Assembly: GCA_965601485.1 (NCBI GenBank) | Contig: OZ271846.1 | Location: forward strand, 682,001 to 746,000 | Source: Methylotenera_A aquatica | GTDB taxonomy: Bacteria > Pseudomonadota > Gammaproteobacteria > Burkholderiales > Methylophilaceae | Direction: 5' to 3' | Length of the DNA: 64,000 nt | Shown here: positions 49,922 through 58,462 of the stretch, piece by piece | Layout: each line of letters begins with the position of its first letter | Numbering within the stretch: the first letter of the stretch is position 1 | The notes under the pieces: generated by a model | Told to the model about the DNA's origin: nothing | The model's input: the letters and a program-made list of their open reading frames with translations, nothing else | The model's database searches: none | Made by a program: the position numbers and the translations under genes

Positions 49922-51268
49922 TTAAAGTAGTAAACGGCGTACGTCAGATAACATCATGCGCATATGGCTGGTAAAACGCGCACCATCGGCACCATCTACC
50001 ACGCGGTGATCGTAAGAAAGTGACATTGGTAAGATTAAACGTGGTTCAAATGCTTTGGTTTTATGGTCGAACACTGGTTGCATGGATGAGCGTGAAATAC
50101 CCAAAATCGCTACTTCTGGACAATTAATAATAGGCGTAAACATAGTGCCACCTATACCGCCAAGGCTAGAAATAGTAAAGCAACCGCCCTGCATTTCCTC
50201 TACTTTTAATTTCCGTTCACGTGCTTTAATCGATAATTCACCTAAATCGCGGGCAATATCCAGCACATCTTTTTGCTGCACATCTTTTACAACAGGTACT
50301 ACTAATCCATCAGGTGTGTCGCAAGCAAAGCCAATATTGAAATAATTCTTTAAAATCAAGCTATCGCCATCGGGTGAAAGCGATGAATTGAAACTAGGAT
50401 AAGCTTTTAGTGCATTAACTGAAGCTTTAATTAAAAATGCTAACATAGTGAGCTTAACGCCACGTTTTTCAGCATCAGCCTGCATAGATTTTCTAAAATC
50501 TTCTAAATCCGTGATGTCGGCTTGGTCAAATTGCGTAACATGTGGCGCTGTAACCCAGTTGCGGTGTAGATTGGCACCCGATATTTTTTTAATGCGTGAA
50601 AGAGGTTTTGTTTCAATATCGCCGAATTGGCTGAAATCAATCACAGGCATTGGCAAGGTAGCAAGGCTACCTAAGCCAGCACCCATATTCTCACTACGTG
50701 GTTTAGCCAGTTCGCTTTTTACAAAGGCTTGCACATCGGCTTGGGTAATGCGGTTCTTTGGAGCGCTACCCTTAACGAAGGCTAAATTAACACCGAGTTC
50801 GCGTGCAAATTTACGCACAGAAGGGCTGGCATGCGATGTTTTGCCACCGTTGATTACAATACTTTCGCCTACTGGCAAAGGTTGGTGTGCTGGCTGTACT
50901 TGTTTTGGTGGTTCTGGAGCAGGGCGCGAAGGCTCTGGAATCGTTGCCGCAATTGCTTCTTTTGGTACGCTTAATGGAGTAGGCGCGACTGGAGCTTTTG
51001 CCTCAGCCGCTTGTGTGCCAGAAGTTGCAGAGCCAGCCTCTAAGGTTAAAATTAAATGGCCTTGTGCAATTTTATCGCCTACATTTAATTTAACTTCTTT
51101 TACTACACCAGCAAACGGCGCGGGAATATCCATTGACGCTTTGTCCGATTCTACAGTGACCAGCGAATCGTCTTTCGCGATTGTATCGCCTGCTTTTACC
51201 AGCACTTCTATAACGTCAACGCTATCAAAGTTGCCAATATCAGGCACTAAAACATCTTGTAAGCTCAT
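49922..51268 (-). CDS. aceF: Dihydrolipoyllysine acetyltransferase (E2 of pyruvate dehydrogenase)
   Basis: E2 moves acetyl groups from E1 to coenzyme A. The 448-residue protein has a single lipoyl domain (about 1-78, K43 in SDKASMD), a long Pro/Ala-rich linker, the peripheral subunit-binding domain (about 145-185, SPSVRKFARELGV and KNRITQADV), and the catalytic domain with HRNWVTAPHVTQFDQAD and the active-site SYDHRVVDGADGARF (H421, D425). Many gammaproteobacterial E2s have three lipoyl domains; this one has one. It starts 34 bases after aceE ends. Confidence 0.96.
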   Translation of the reverse strand: MSLQDVLVPDIGNFDSVDVIEVLVKAGDTIAKDDSLVTVESDKASMDIPAPFAGVVKEVKLNVGDKIAQGHLILTLEAGSATSGTQAAEAKAPVAPTPLSVPKEAIAATIPEPSRPAPEPPKQVQPAHQPLPVGESIVINGGKTSHASPSVRKFARELGVNLAFVKGSAPKNRITQADVQAFVKSELAKPRSENMGAGLGSLATLPMPVIDFSQFGDIETKPLSRIKKISGANLHRNWVTAPHVTQFDQADITDLEDFRKSMQADAEKRGVKLTMLAFLIKASVNALKAYPSFNSSLSPDGDSLILKNYFNIGFACDTPDGLVVPVVKDVQQKDVLDIARDLGELSIKARERKLKVEEMQGGCFTISSLGGIGGTMFTPIINCPEVAILGISRSSMQPVFDHKTKAFEPRLILPMSLSYDHRVVDGADGARFTSHMRMMLSDVRRLLL

Positions 51269-51302
51269 TATTAACTCCAGCCAGCAGGCCTTAATTTAAG
51301 TA

Positions 51303-53987
51303 TTAAACCATTGTTGGATTTGGTTTATTTGCATCTAATTTATATTTTTTAACTGCTTCTGCCACTTTTGTGGCAGGTAATTTTCCTTCATCGCTCAGTG
51401 CTTTTAAGGCGGCAACCGTAATGTAGCGAGCATCAACTTCAAAGAAGTCGCGCAACGCTTCGCGGCTATCAGAGCGGCCGTAGCCATCTGTACCTAATGC
51501 CACAAATTTATTTGGCACAAAGCGCTGAATCTGTTCAGCAAAGCTCTTCATGTAATCGGTTGAAGCAATCACTGGGCCTTTGGCGTCTTTTAAGCATTGC
51601 GCTACATAATTTATACGTTGTGGTTTTTCTGGGTTCAGCATATTCCAGTGCTCGCAATCCAAACCTTCACGACGCAATTCGGTAAAGCTGGTCGCACTCC
51701 ATACATCGGCTGAAACGCCCCAGTCTTGTTCAAGCAATTCAGCTGCCGCAATCACTTCGCGCAAGATTACACCGCTACCCATTAATTGTACTTGCATATC
51801 TTTGGGTTCTTTCCCTTTAGCTTTCGATTTGCTGAAGCTGTAAAGTCCTTTGAGTATGCCTTGTTCAGCGCCTGCTGGAAGTGCAGGGTGGCTGTAATTT
51901 TCATTCATCAAGGTGATGTAGTAATACACATCTTCTTGATTTTGCACCATGCGGCGCAAGCCTTCTTGAATAATTACCGCTAATTCGTAAGCAAAAGTTG
52001 GGTCATAAGAGATGCAATTTGGAATCGTCGCTGACATCAAATGGCTATGGCCATCTTCATGTTGTAAGCCTTCGCCATTGAGTGTGGTTCTGCCTGCAGT
52101 TGCGCCTAGCAAGAAGCCGCGCGCACGGCTGTCGCCAGCTGCCCAAGCTAAATCACCAATGCGTTGGAAGCCGAACATAGAATAGAATATGTAGAATGGA
52201 ATCATCTGCACGCCTGTTACAGAGTACGATGTGGCAGCTGCGATCCAGCTAGAGAAAGAACCCGCTTCGTTGATACCTTCTTCTAAAATCTGACCATCTT
52301 TAGATTCTTTGTAATACATCACTTGGTCAGAATCCATTGGCTCGTATAGTTGACCCAAATGCGAGTAAATACCCAATTGACGGAACATACCTTCCATACC
52401 GAATGTGCGTGCCTCATCTGGCACGATTGGCACCACGAATTTGCCCAGCGTTTTATCACGTAATAGTGTGGATAAAATACGCACAAACGCCATTGTGGTC
52501 GATATTTCACGCTCACCAGTGGCTGTTAACATGTTTTCGAAAGCTGATAATGCCGGCACCGTTAATTCGTTACCTTTACGCCTACGTTGTGGAACAAAAC
52601 CACCCATCGCAGCACGGCGTTCAGCCATGTATTTCACTTCTGGAGAATCATCAGCTGGCTTGTAAAAGCTTAAGTTTTCGACTTGTTCATCGGTAATTGG
52701 CAAATCAAAGCGATCACGGAATTTTTTCAGTGACTCAATATCCATGCTTTTCTGTTGATGCGTGGTGTTTTGCCCTTCACCTGCATCGCCCATACCATAG
52801 CCTTTTACGGTTTTAGCAAGAATCACAGTTGGCTGACCTTTATGGTTTACCGCAGAGTGGTAAGCTGCATAAACTTTATGCGGATCATGACCACCACGGT
52901 TCAAGCGCCAAATATCTTGGTCGCTCATCGCTGCAACCATTTCTTTTAACTCTGGATATTTACCGAAGAAGTGCTCACGTGTATAAGCTCCGCCTTTAGC
53001 TTTAAAGTTTTGGTATTCGCCATCCACGCATTCTTCCATGCGTTTTTTTAGCACTCCATCTTTATCCATGGCTAATAGTGGGTCCCAGTATGAGCCCCAA
53101 ACAACTTTCAATACATTCCAGCCAGAGCCTCTAAAATCAGATTCTAACTCTTGAATAATCTTGCCGTTGCCGCGCACGGGACCATCTAGGCGCTGCAAGT
53201 TACAGTTAATCACAAAGATTAAATTATCTAATTTTTCGCGTGAAGCCAATGAAATCGCGCCTAACGATTCTGGCTCATCCATTTCGCCATCACCACAGAA
53301 TACCCACACTTTGCGGTCGCTGGTATCGGCAATGCCCCGATCATGCATGTATTTTAAAAAGCGTGCTTGGTAGATGCCTTGAATAGGGCCTAAACCCATT
53401 GAAACCGTTGGAAACTGCCAAAAATCTGGCATCAGCCATGGGTGTGGGTAGCTAGATAAACCATTCCCGCTCGTTTCTTGACGAAAATTATCCATTTTAT
53501 CTTCAGGAATTAACCCCTCAATAAACGCGCGCGCATAAACGCCTGGCGATGAGTGGCCTTGAAAATAGACACAATCGCCGCCAAAGTTTTCACTTGGCGC
53601 TCTAAAGAAGTAGTTAAAACCTGTGTCATATAAAGTAGCCGCTGATTGAAAGCTAGCAATATGTCCGCCTACGCCTGGCGATTTTTCATTGCTGCGTAGC
53701 ACTGTCATAATCGCATTCCAGCGAACCAGTGCGCGGATACGACGCTCTACTTCTGGATCGCCAGGTAAGCGTTGCTGCAAATGCGTTGGAATGGTATTCA
53801 CGTAAGCCGTAGTAGCGTTGTAAGGCAAGTTGCTACCAGAGCGACGCGCCTTGTCAATCATAGCTTCTAGCAAAAAGTGAGCACGATCCGTGCCTTCATT
53901 TTCTATTACAGCGGTTAAGGCATCTAGCCATTCCTGCGTTTCCAAAGGATCGGTTTCTACTAATTTGTTTTGCGTGTTCGAGGTCAT
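51303..53987 (-). CDS. aceE: Pyruvate dehydrogenase E1 component, homodimeric
   Basis: E1 decarboxylates pyruvate with thiamine diphosphate and passes the acetyl group to E2. The large single-chain form (894 residues from the chosen ATG) shows the thiamine-binding GDGEMDEPESLGAISLA ... NCNLQRLDGPVRGNGKI, and the conserved GGHDPHKVYAAYHSA and DEARTFGMEGMFRQLGI segments. The open frame reaches 54050, but the extra 21 residues are not family-like, and the ATG at 53987 has GGAG ten bases upstream. It begins the operon aceE-aceF-lpdA-oxidase. Confidence 0.96.
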   Translation of the reverse strand: MTSNTQNKLVETDPLETQEWLDALTAVIENEGTDRAHFLLEAMIDKARRSGSNLPYNATTAYVNTIPTHLQQRLPGDPEVERRIRALVRWNAIMTVLRSNEKSPGVGGHIASFQSAATLYDTGFNYFFRAPSENFGGDCVYFQGHSSPGVYARAFIEGLIPEDKMDNFRQETSGNGLSSYPHPWLMPDFWQFPTVSMGLGPIQGIYQARFLKYMHDRGIADTSDRKVWVFCGDGEMDEPESLGAISLASREKLDNLIFVINCNLQRLDGPVRGNGKIIQELESDFRGSGWNVLKVVWGSYWDPLLAMDKDGVLKKRMEECVDGEYQNFKAKGGAYTREHFFGKYPELKEMVAAMSDQDIWRLNRGGHDPHKVYAAYHSAVNHKGQPTVILAKTVKGYGMGDAGEGQNTTHQQKSMDIESLKKFRDRFDLPITDEQVENLSFYKPADDSPEVKYMAERRAAMGGFVPQRRRKGNELTVPALSAFENMLTATGEREISTTMAFVRILSTLLRDKTLGKFVVPIVPDEARTFGMEGMFRQLGIYSHLGQLYEPMDSDQVMYYKESKDGQILEEGINEAGSFSSWIAAATSYSVTGVQMIPFYIFYSMFGFQRIGDLAWAAGDSRARGFLLGATAGRTTLNGEGLQHEDGHSHLMSATIPNCISYDPTFAYELAVIIQEGLRRMVQNQEDVYYYITLMNENYSHPALPAGAEQGILKGLYSFSKSKAKGKEPKDMQVQLMGSGVILREVIAAAELLEQDWGVSADVWSATSFTELRREGLDCEHWNMLNPEKPQRINYVAQCLKDAKGPVIASTDYMKSFAEQIQRFVPNKFVALGTDGYGRSDSREALRDFFEVDARYITVAALKALSDEGKLPATKVAEAVKKYKLDANKPNPTMV

Positions 53988-54253
53988 GCAGGGATAGTCT
54001 CCGTTGAGAGTGCTTGAGTGGTTATAATGCAAGCAACGCGTTAAATGCAAGTCGTCTTATTTAAAACCAGCTGACTTAATTTTAAAAAACAGTCAAAATA
54101 ATATGAACAGGCTTGATTTAATGCAATCTATAAAGATGTTAGTGTGGCTTTTTTAGGCTTTTTGGTCAAGTTAAACAGTTGGTGTAGTTGGTCATTTTTT
54201 AAAAGATTTGCTAGGTTTATCTTACTTATTATACAAGAGTTAGGGATAGTTAA

Positions 54254-55723
54254 ATGTCGGTAAAATTAATTCAATTTGCAGCAATATGCGATGAAAATAT
54301 GCTATCTTCGCAAAAACACTGTCTTTTTGTGATTAACGATTCACAGAAAGCTGCACCAATTTTTGGCGAATTACTTCAAAATAAATTGCAACGCAGTAAT
54401 GGTGATTTTGATAGTCTTAACAAAACACCAATGACTTTGGATTTACCCAATGGTGGAATGGGTGTTTTTGTTACTTTGGGTTCAACATTGACCATGTTTC
54501 AAAAACATACTTTATTGCGCAAAGCTATAAAGCCTTTACTAGAAGAAAATCCAGAAATTTTAGCGATTTGTCTATTTGGCGATGACACAACGCGTGAGGC
54601 CAATGCCTGCGCGGCTTTTTACGTTGCGAGTGTTAATGCTTTACAGTTGCCTAATCACAAAGGCGCTAAATCTAAGCTTGAAAATAAAAATAAGGCATTA
54701 ATAGAAATCAATATTTACGGCTATAAAGCTGAGCATGATTATGGTTATGTAAATGCGCGAGTTGCGGCCAATACTTTATGCCGTAGCTTAACTATTTTGC
54801 CGCCCAATGCCTTAACGCCGACCATTTATCGTGAAAAAATTAAGCAGATAGCAAAGGAATATGGCTGGGTTTGGGAGGAATTTGATATGCCTGCACTAAA
54901 AAAAATGGGGGCAGGGGCGTTTTACGCGGTTGGTCAAGGTAGTGAGCCACTGGATGCGGCGATTGTGCATTTAACTTATAGCCCCAAAAACTCAAATAAA
55001 AAGATTGCACTTGTGGGTAAAGGCATTTGTTTTGATACAGGCGGCCATAACCTAAAGCCTGCCAAGTATATGCAAGGTATGCATGAAGATATGAATGGCA
55101 GTGCGGTTTGCTTAGGGATTTTGCAGGCGGTGACTGAAATGGCGCTTGAGGTGAAAGTGGATTGCTGGTTAGCGATTGCGCAAAATCATATTGGACCATT
55201 GGCGTATAAGCAAAATGATGTAGTAACCGCGCTTAATGGCATGACGATTGAAATTGTGCATACCGACGCTGAAGGACGCATGGTGCTTGCGGACACTTTA
55301 ACACTCGCCAGTCGTCAAAAGCCTGATGTAATATTGGATTTTGCTACGCTGACAGGCAGTATGCATACTGCACTTAGTGACCGCATGAGTGGCGTCATTT
55401 CAAATCGCCCTGAGCTGGCTTGCAAGGCTTTAGGAGCAGGTTCAACAGCGGGTGAGCGTGTTGTAGCTTTCCCGTACGATGATGATTTTGACACTGATTT
55501 GGAAAGCGATATTGCCGATATAAAGCAATGCACTCTAGAAGGTGGGGCAGACCATATTCATGCGGCGCGTTTTTTAGGTAAGTTTATTGAAAACGATGTG
55601 GCATGGCTACACACAGATTTGTCTTCTTACAATCGCAAGGGCGGTTTAGGTGCGGTTGCAACTGATACTAATGGCTTTGGTGTTGGCTTTGGTATAGAGC
55701 TGATTATTAAATTAATGGATTAA
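54254..55723 (+). CDS. Leucyl aminopeptidase, M17 family
   Basis: This 489-residue metalloaminopeptidase releases N-terminal residues from peptides with two divalent metal ions. The catalytic domain (about 250-489) shows VGKGICFDTGGHNLKPAKYM, HEDMNGSAVCLGIL, the signature HTDAEGRMVLADTL (NTDAEGRL in most members) and LDFATLTGS. The N-terminal half is a divergent regulatory domain. The His in place of Asn in the signature and the sequence of the first half suggest a PepA/PepB-like variant rather than canonical PepA. Divergent from aceE. Confidence 0.9.
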   Translation: MSVKLIQFAAICDENMLSSQKHCLFVINDSQKAAPIFGELLQNKLQRSNGDFDSLNKTPMTLDLPNGGMGVFVTLGSTLTMFQKHTLLRKAIKPLLEENPEILAICLFGDDTTREANACAAFYVASVNALQLPNHKGAKSKLENKNKALIEINIYGYKAEHDYGYVNARVAANTLCRSLTILPPNALTPTIYREKIKQIAKEYGWVWEEFDMPALKKMGAGAFYAVGQGSEPLDAAIVHLTYSPKNSNKKIALVGKGICFDTGGHNLKPAKYMQGMHEDMNGSAVCLGILQAVTEMALEVKVDCWLAIAQNHIGPLAYKQNDVVTALNGMTIEIVHTDAEGRMVLADTLTLASRQKPDVILDFATLTGSMHTALSDRMSGVISNRPELACKALGAGSTAGERVVAFPYDDDFDTDLESDIADIKQCTLEGGADHIHAARFLGKFIENDVAWLHTDLSSYNRKGGLGAVATDTNGFGVGFGIELIIKLMD

Positions 55724-55948
55724 AATTTAAAGCGGTATTTGATTAGCAAATTGATAGTTTGCGCACTAATAATTAATTTGAAACAAATATAGTTAATTGA
55801 AATTGTTAACTGATTATTGCCCATCTCTAGTTGATTGTTTCAAGTTAATAAGAGTCTGAGGCGTACTTACTACGTCTTGGTAGATAATAAATTTTGTTAC
55901 ATTCATTCTATTAGGGATAGCGCTAGAAAAGTTAGCTAGCAGCTAAGT

Positions 55949-56530
55949 TTAATTGTTTTGGCTAGGCTCAAAAATATCATGCCTAAGCTTAAATAGTGCC
56001 AATAGCAGCAAGGCCATAGCCAGTAGCATTAATCCCAAGCCAGTTGTTTTCTGCGATGATAATAAATAGCTATTACACAATCTTGATTCGCTATCTTGAT
56101 AAAAATGGCCGACTGAAAACAACATCATTAAGCTGCTGCCGGCAAAAAATAACGATAAAACTTTTGGCCCTGCAAATGCTGGTTTTAACAGCATGCCGCT
56201 TACAACCAGCGTGATTATTTTGAAGATATCCCAATTTGAATGAATCAGCGCTTTATCTAAGCTAATCGGCAGCATCCAAAACATGCCTGCCAACAAAATC
56301 CATAACCAGCAACTTAAGCTTAGCGAAAAACTGCTTGGTGAGTTGAGTGGCTTATTTTGTGAGTTAAGCCAATAGCCAGCCAATATTAGCGCTGGAATCT
56401 GTATCAACATATGAATGAACATGCTTGAAGCGAGTAAAAACTTAAAAGGAGACAATGATGGCGCAATGGCGACTATTGAAAATAGCACGCATGCGTAAAG
56501 TTGAATAGTGTTTAGCTTAAGTTGATTCAT
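55949..56530 (-). CDS. Unnamed multi-pass membrane protein of the oxidase operon
   Basis: This 193-residue protein has about six hydrophobic helices. Features that stand out are FIHMLIQIPALILAGYWL in the first third, FWMLPISLDKAL in the middle and SRLCNSYLLSSQKTTGLGL near the end. The histidine-methionine motif and helix layout are reminiscent of CtaG-like copper proteins, but I cannot place it in a named family. It is the last gene of the minus-strand oxidase operon, 17 bases after the SCO gene. A role in copper delivery or oxidase assembly is inference from position. Confidence 0.75.
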   Translation of the reverse strand: MNQLKLNTIQLYACVLFSIVAIAPSLSPFKFLLASSMFIHMLIQIPALILAGYWLNSQNKPLNSPSSFSLSLSCWLWILLAGMFWMLPISLDKALIHSNWDIFKIITLVVSGMLLKPAFAGPKVLSLFFAGSSLMMLFSVGHFYQDSESRLCNSYLLSSQKTTGLGLMLLAMALLLLALFKLRHDIFEPSQNN

Positions 56531-56547
56531 TTATAGTTTTAACACTT

Positions 56548-57135
56548 TTACAGCTTTGAAGATTCTGATGCAGCCAAGCTTAATGCACCTTGAATATCAT
56601 CGTCATCATAAATGCCGAGAAGTTTCCCTTGCGGCGATAACACTAAAAAAGCACTGTTATGGACAAATTCGTTGGACCCATCTTTAAGCACCACCAAGCC
56701 TAATTGGCGTTTTGCTATTGTTAAATTATCATCACTTGCCATAGTGGCAATTGACCAAATGTGCTTATCCATTTTCATTCTGTGTTGGTAGCGATTTAAG
56801 CGCTGTGGATTGTCTTCGGCGATATCAAAGCTGATGCTGAGTAAGTGAATTTTATTTTGTAATGATTGCGCTTTAATATGTGTTTGCGCTTGCTGAAAAT
56901 AGTCACCCAAGGTTAAGCACAGAGTTTTGCAACTGGTATAAATAAACTCAGTAACCAGCATTTTATTTTGCATCTTAGCAAAATTCGCCAATGAAAGACG
57001 CTGACCATCGGCGTTAATTAATTGCAGTGCAATGATTGGTTGAGATAAAAATAGTTTGGATTTTCGCTCTGATTCTAAAGTGAAATTTGAGAGACCAGAA
57101 GTGATTAAGCTGAAAAAAAATCCCCAAAACAGCAA
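56548..57135 (-). CDS. SCO1/SenC/PrrC family copper chaperone
   Basis: SCO proteins are membrane-anchored thioredoxin-fold copper chaperones that help build cytochrome oxidase copper centres. The 195-residue protein has an N-terminal hydrophobic anchor, the copper motif C69-KTL-C73, and the third ligand H159 in FVHNSAF. The start is unclear: the TTG at 57135 has no good ribosome binding site, and the frame stays open upstream with hydrophobic residues (RYGLLFGV) up to the end of the cytochrome gene without an ATG. The true start may use another codon. Confidence 0.85.
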   Translation of the reverse strand: MLFWGFFFSLITSGLSNFTLESERKSKLFLSQPIIALQLINADGQRLSLANFAKMQNKMLVTEFIYTSCKTLCLTLGDYFQQAQTHIKAQSLQNKIHLLSISFDIAEDNPQRLNRYQHRMKMDKHIWSIATMASDDNLTIAKRQLGLVVLKDGSNEFVHNSAFLVLSPQGKLLGIYDDDDIQGALSLAASESSKL

Positions 57136-57197
57136 TACGCCAAATAGTAAGCCATACCTAGCACGTGCTGATTTGAAGAAGGTTGTGCAAATGCTTT

Positions 57198-57803
57198 TTA
57201 TAGCTTGGATAACTCTTCATCCCCGTTGTAAGAGTCGGCCCGACCTTTAGTGGCATCGCGCACAGTGGTAATTAACTTCTCATCAATTGCTTCTGATTTA
57301 TTGCCCCATTGTGAACGAATGTGCGTGAGCACGGCTGCAATTTCGCCATCGGTTAATAAGTCTTTAAAGGCTGGCATTTGGCCGTTGTAAGCCACGCCTT
57401 TAACCGTTAATTTGCCATTAATTCCATGCAGTAGAATATTGGCTAATACTTCTGGTTTGCCTGATACCCATTCAGATGCAGCTAAAGGTGGGAATACGCC
57501 TGTAATACCAAGGCCAGTGGTTTGATGGCATGCCACACATTTACCTTGAAAAATTGCGCCGCCATCAATGGCCACTTTGTCTATGGCCGCACAATCGTTG
57601 GTGGCTAGTACTTGCGGTGCGCGACTATCACCGTCTTCTGGAGAGGCTGTCATCACGGTTTCTGCAATATAAAGAGCGCTCCACATTAATAATGCACCAA
57701 TGGTCATGGTAATAAACCATGGTAGGGCTTTGGCTTCTTCACTTGGGTCTATTTTTTCGCGCTTTTGCGCGTCATTAAGCGCATCATTATCGTTATCAAT
57801 CAT
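57198..57803 (-). CDS. Membrane-anchored mono-heme cytochrome c
   Basis: The 201-residue protein has a cytoplasmic start, one transmembrane helix (about 29-48) and a periplasmic class I cytochrome c domain with the heme site C89-VA-C92-H93 and a probable methionine ligand in YNGQMPAF. CcoP of standard cbb3 oxidases has two hemes, so this looks like a shortened functional equivalent. It lies between ccoO and the SCO gene on the same strand, 39 bases after ccoO. Confidence 0.88.
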   Translation of the reverse strand: MIDNDNDALNDAQKREKIDPSEEAKALPWFITMTIGALLMWSALYIAETVMTASPEDGDSRAPQVLATNDCAAIDKVAIDGGAIFQGKCVACHQTTGLGITGVFPPLAASEWVSGKPEVLANILLHGINGKLTVKGVAYNGQMPAFKDLLTDGEIAAVLTHIRSQWGNKSEAIDEKLITTVRDATKGRADSYNGDEELSKL

Positions 57804-57842
57804 TGTGTATTTATCCTGAATTTTATGCCTTTTTGCTTGTGA

Positions 57843-58460
57843 TTACTTAGCTTTTTCTAGGCTTTGTTCAATGGTTTTTTTAATTGGGTAAGTTCTATCT
57901 AAGGCTTTTAGATATTCCACCAAATCCAGCGCATCGCGCGTTGCTACAATAGTAACGCCCGGTTTTGCATAAGCGGGTGGCAAGTTTAAAACCGCTTCAC
58001 CTTCTTTTGCTGGTCCTTTACGCTCTACAAACATAAACGGAAATGCCGGCATAATAGAGCCAGGCATATAAGCGCGCGGTTGATATAAATGACCCAAATG
58101 CCAATCTTGTGATGGTTGGCGAGCGCCTATATTGAGCAAATCAGGGCCTGTACGCATTGTGCCTAACAAATGCACCTTGTCGTAAGCGTAATCAGCGGCG
58201 GTTGAAGCTCTTCCCCAACCGCGCTTGTCATCTGGTGCATATTTCGCATCGCGCGGTTGTTGAGAGTGGCAGTACACGCAGCCCATGCTCATATACACTT
58301 TGCGGCCATGCGCTTGCTGATCGGTGTAAGGTTTTAATTCAGCGGGTGCTTGCACATGTTTAAGCTGCACATAGGGCATTACCACTAAAGCTAATGTGGC
58401 AAACGCAATAATCACTAATGCGCCTGTAAATAGTTTTTTCTCATCAATATGGCCAGCCAT
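57843..58460 (-). CDS. ccoO: cbb3-type cytochrome c oxidase subunit II (CcoO)
   Basis: CcoO is the membrane-anchored mono-heme cytochrome c subunit of cbb3 oxidases. The 205 residues include one N-terminal transmembrane helix (about 12-30), the heme site C61-VY-C64-H65 in GCVYCHSQQPRD, and the later WHLGHLYQPRAYMPGSIMPAFPF, which holds the axial methionine. It follows ccoN after two bases, so the two are almost certainly translated together. Confidence 0.93.
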   Translation of the reverse strand: MAGHIDEKKLFTGALVIIAFATLALVVMPYVQLKHVQAPAELKPYTDQQAHGRKVYMSMGCVYCHSQQPRDAKYAPDDKRGWGRASTAADYAYDKVHLLGTMRTGPDLLNIGARQPSQDWHLGHLYQPRAYMPGSIMPAFPFMFVERKGPAKEGEAVLNLPPAYAKPGVTIVATRDALDLVEYLKALDRTYPIKKTIEQSLEKAK

Positions 58461-58462
58461 CG

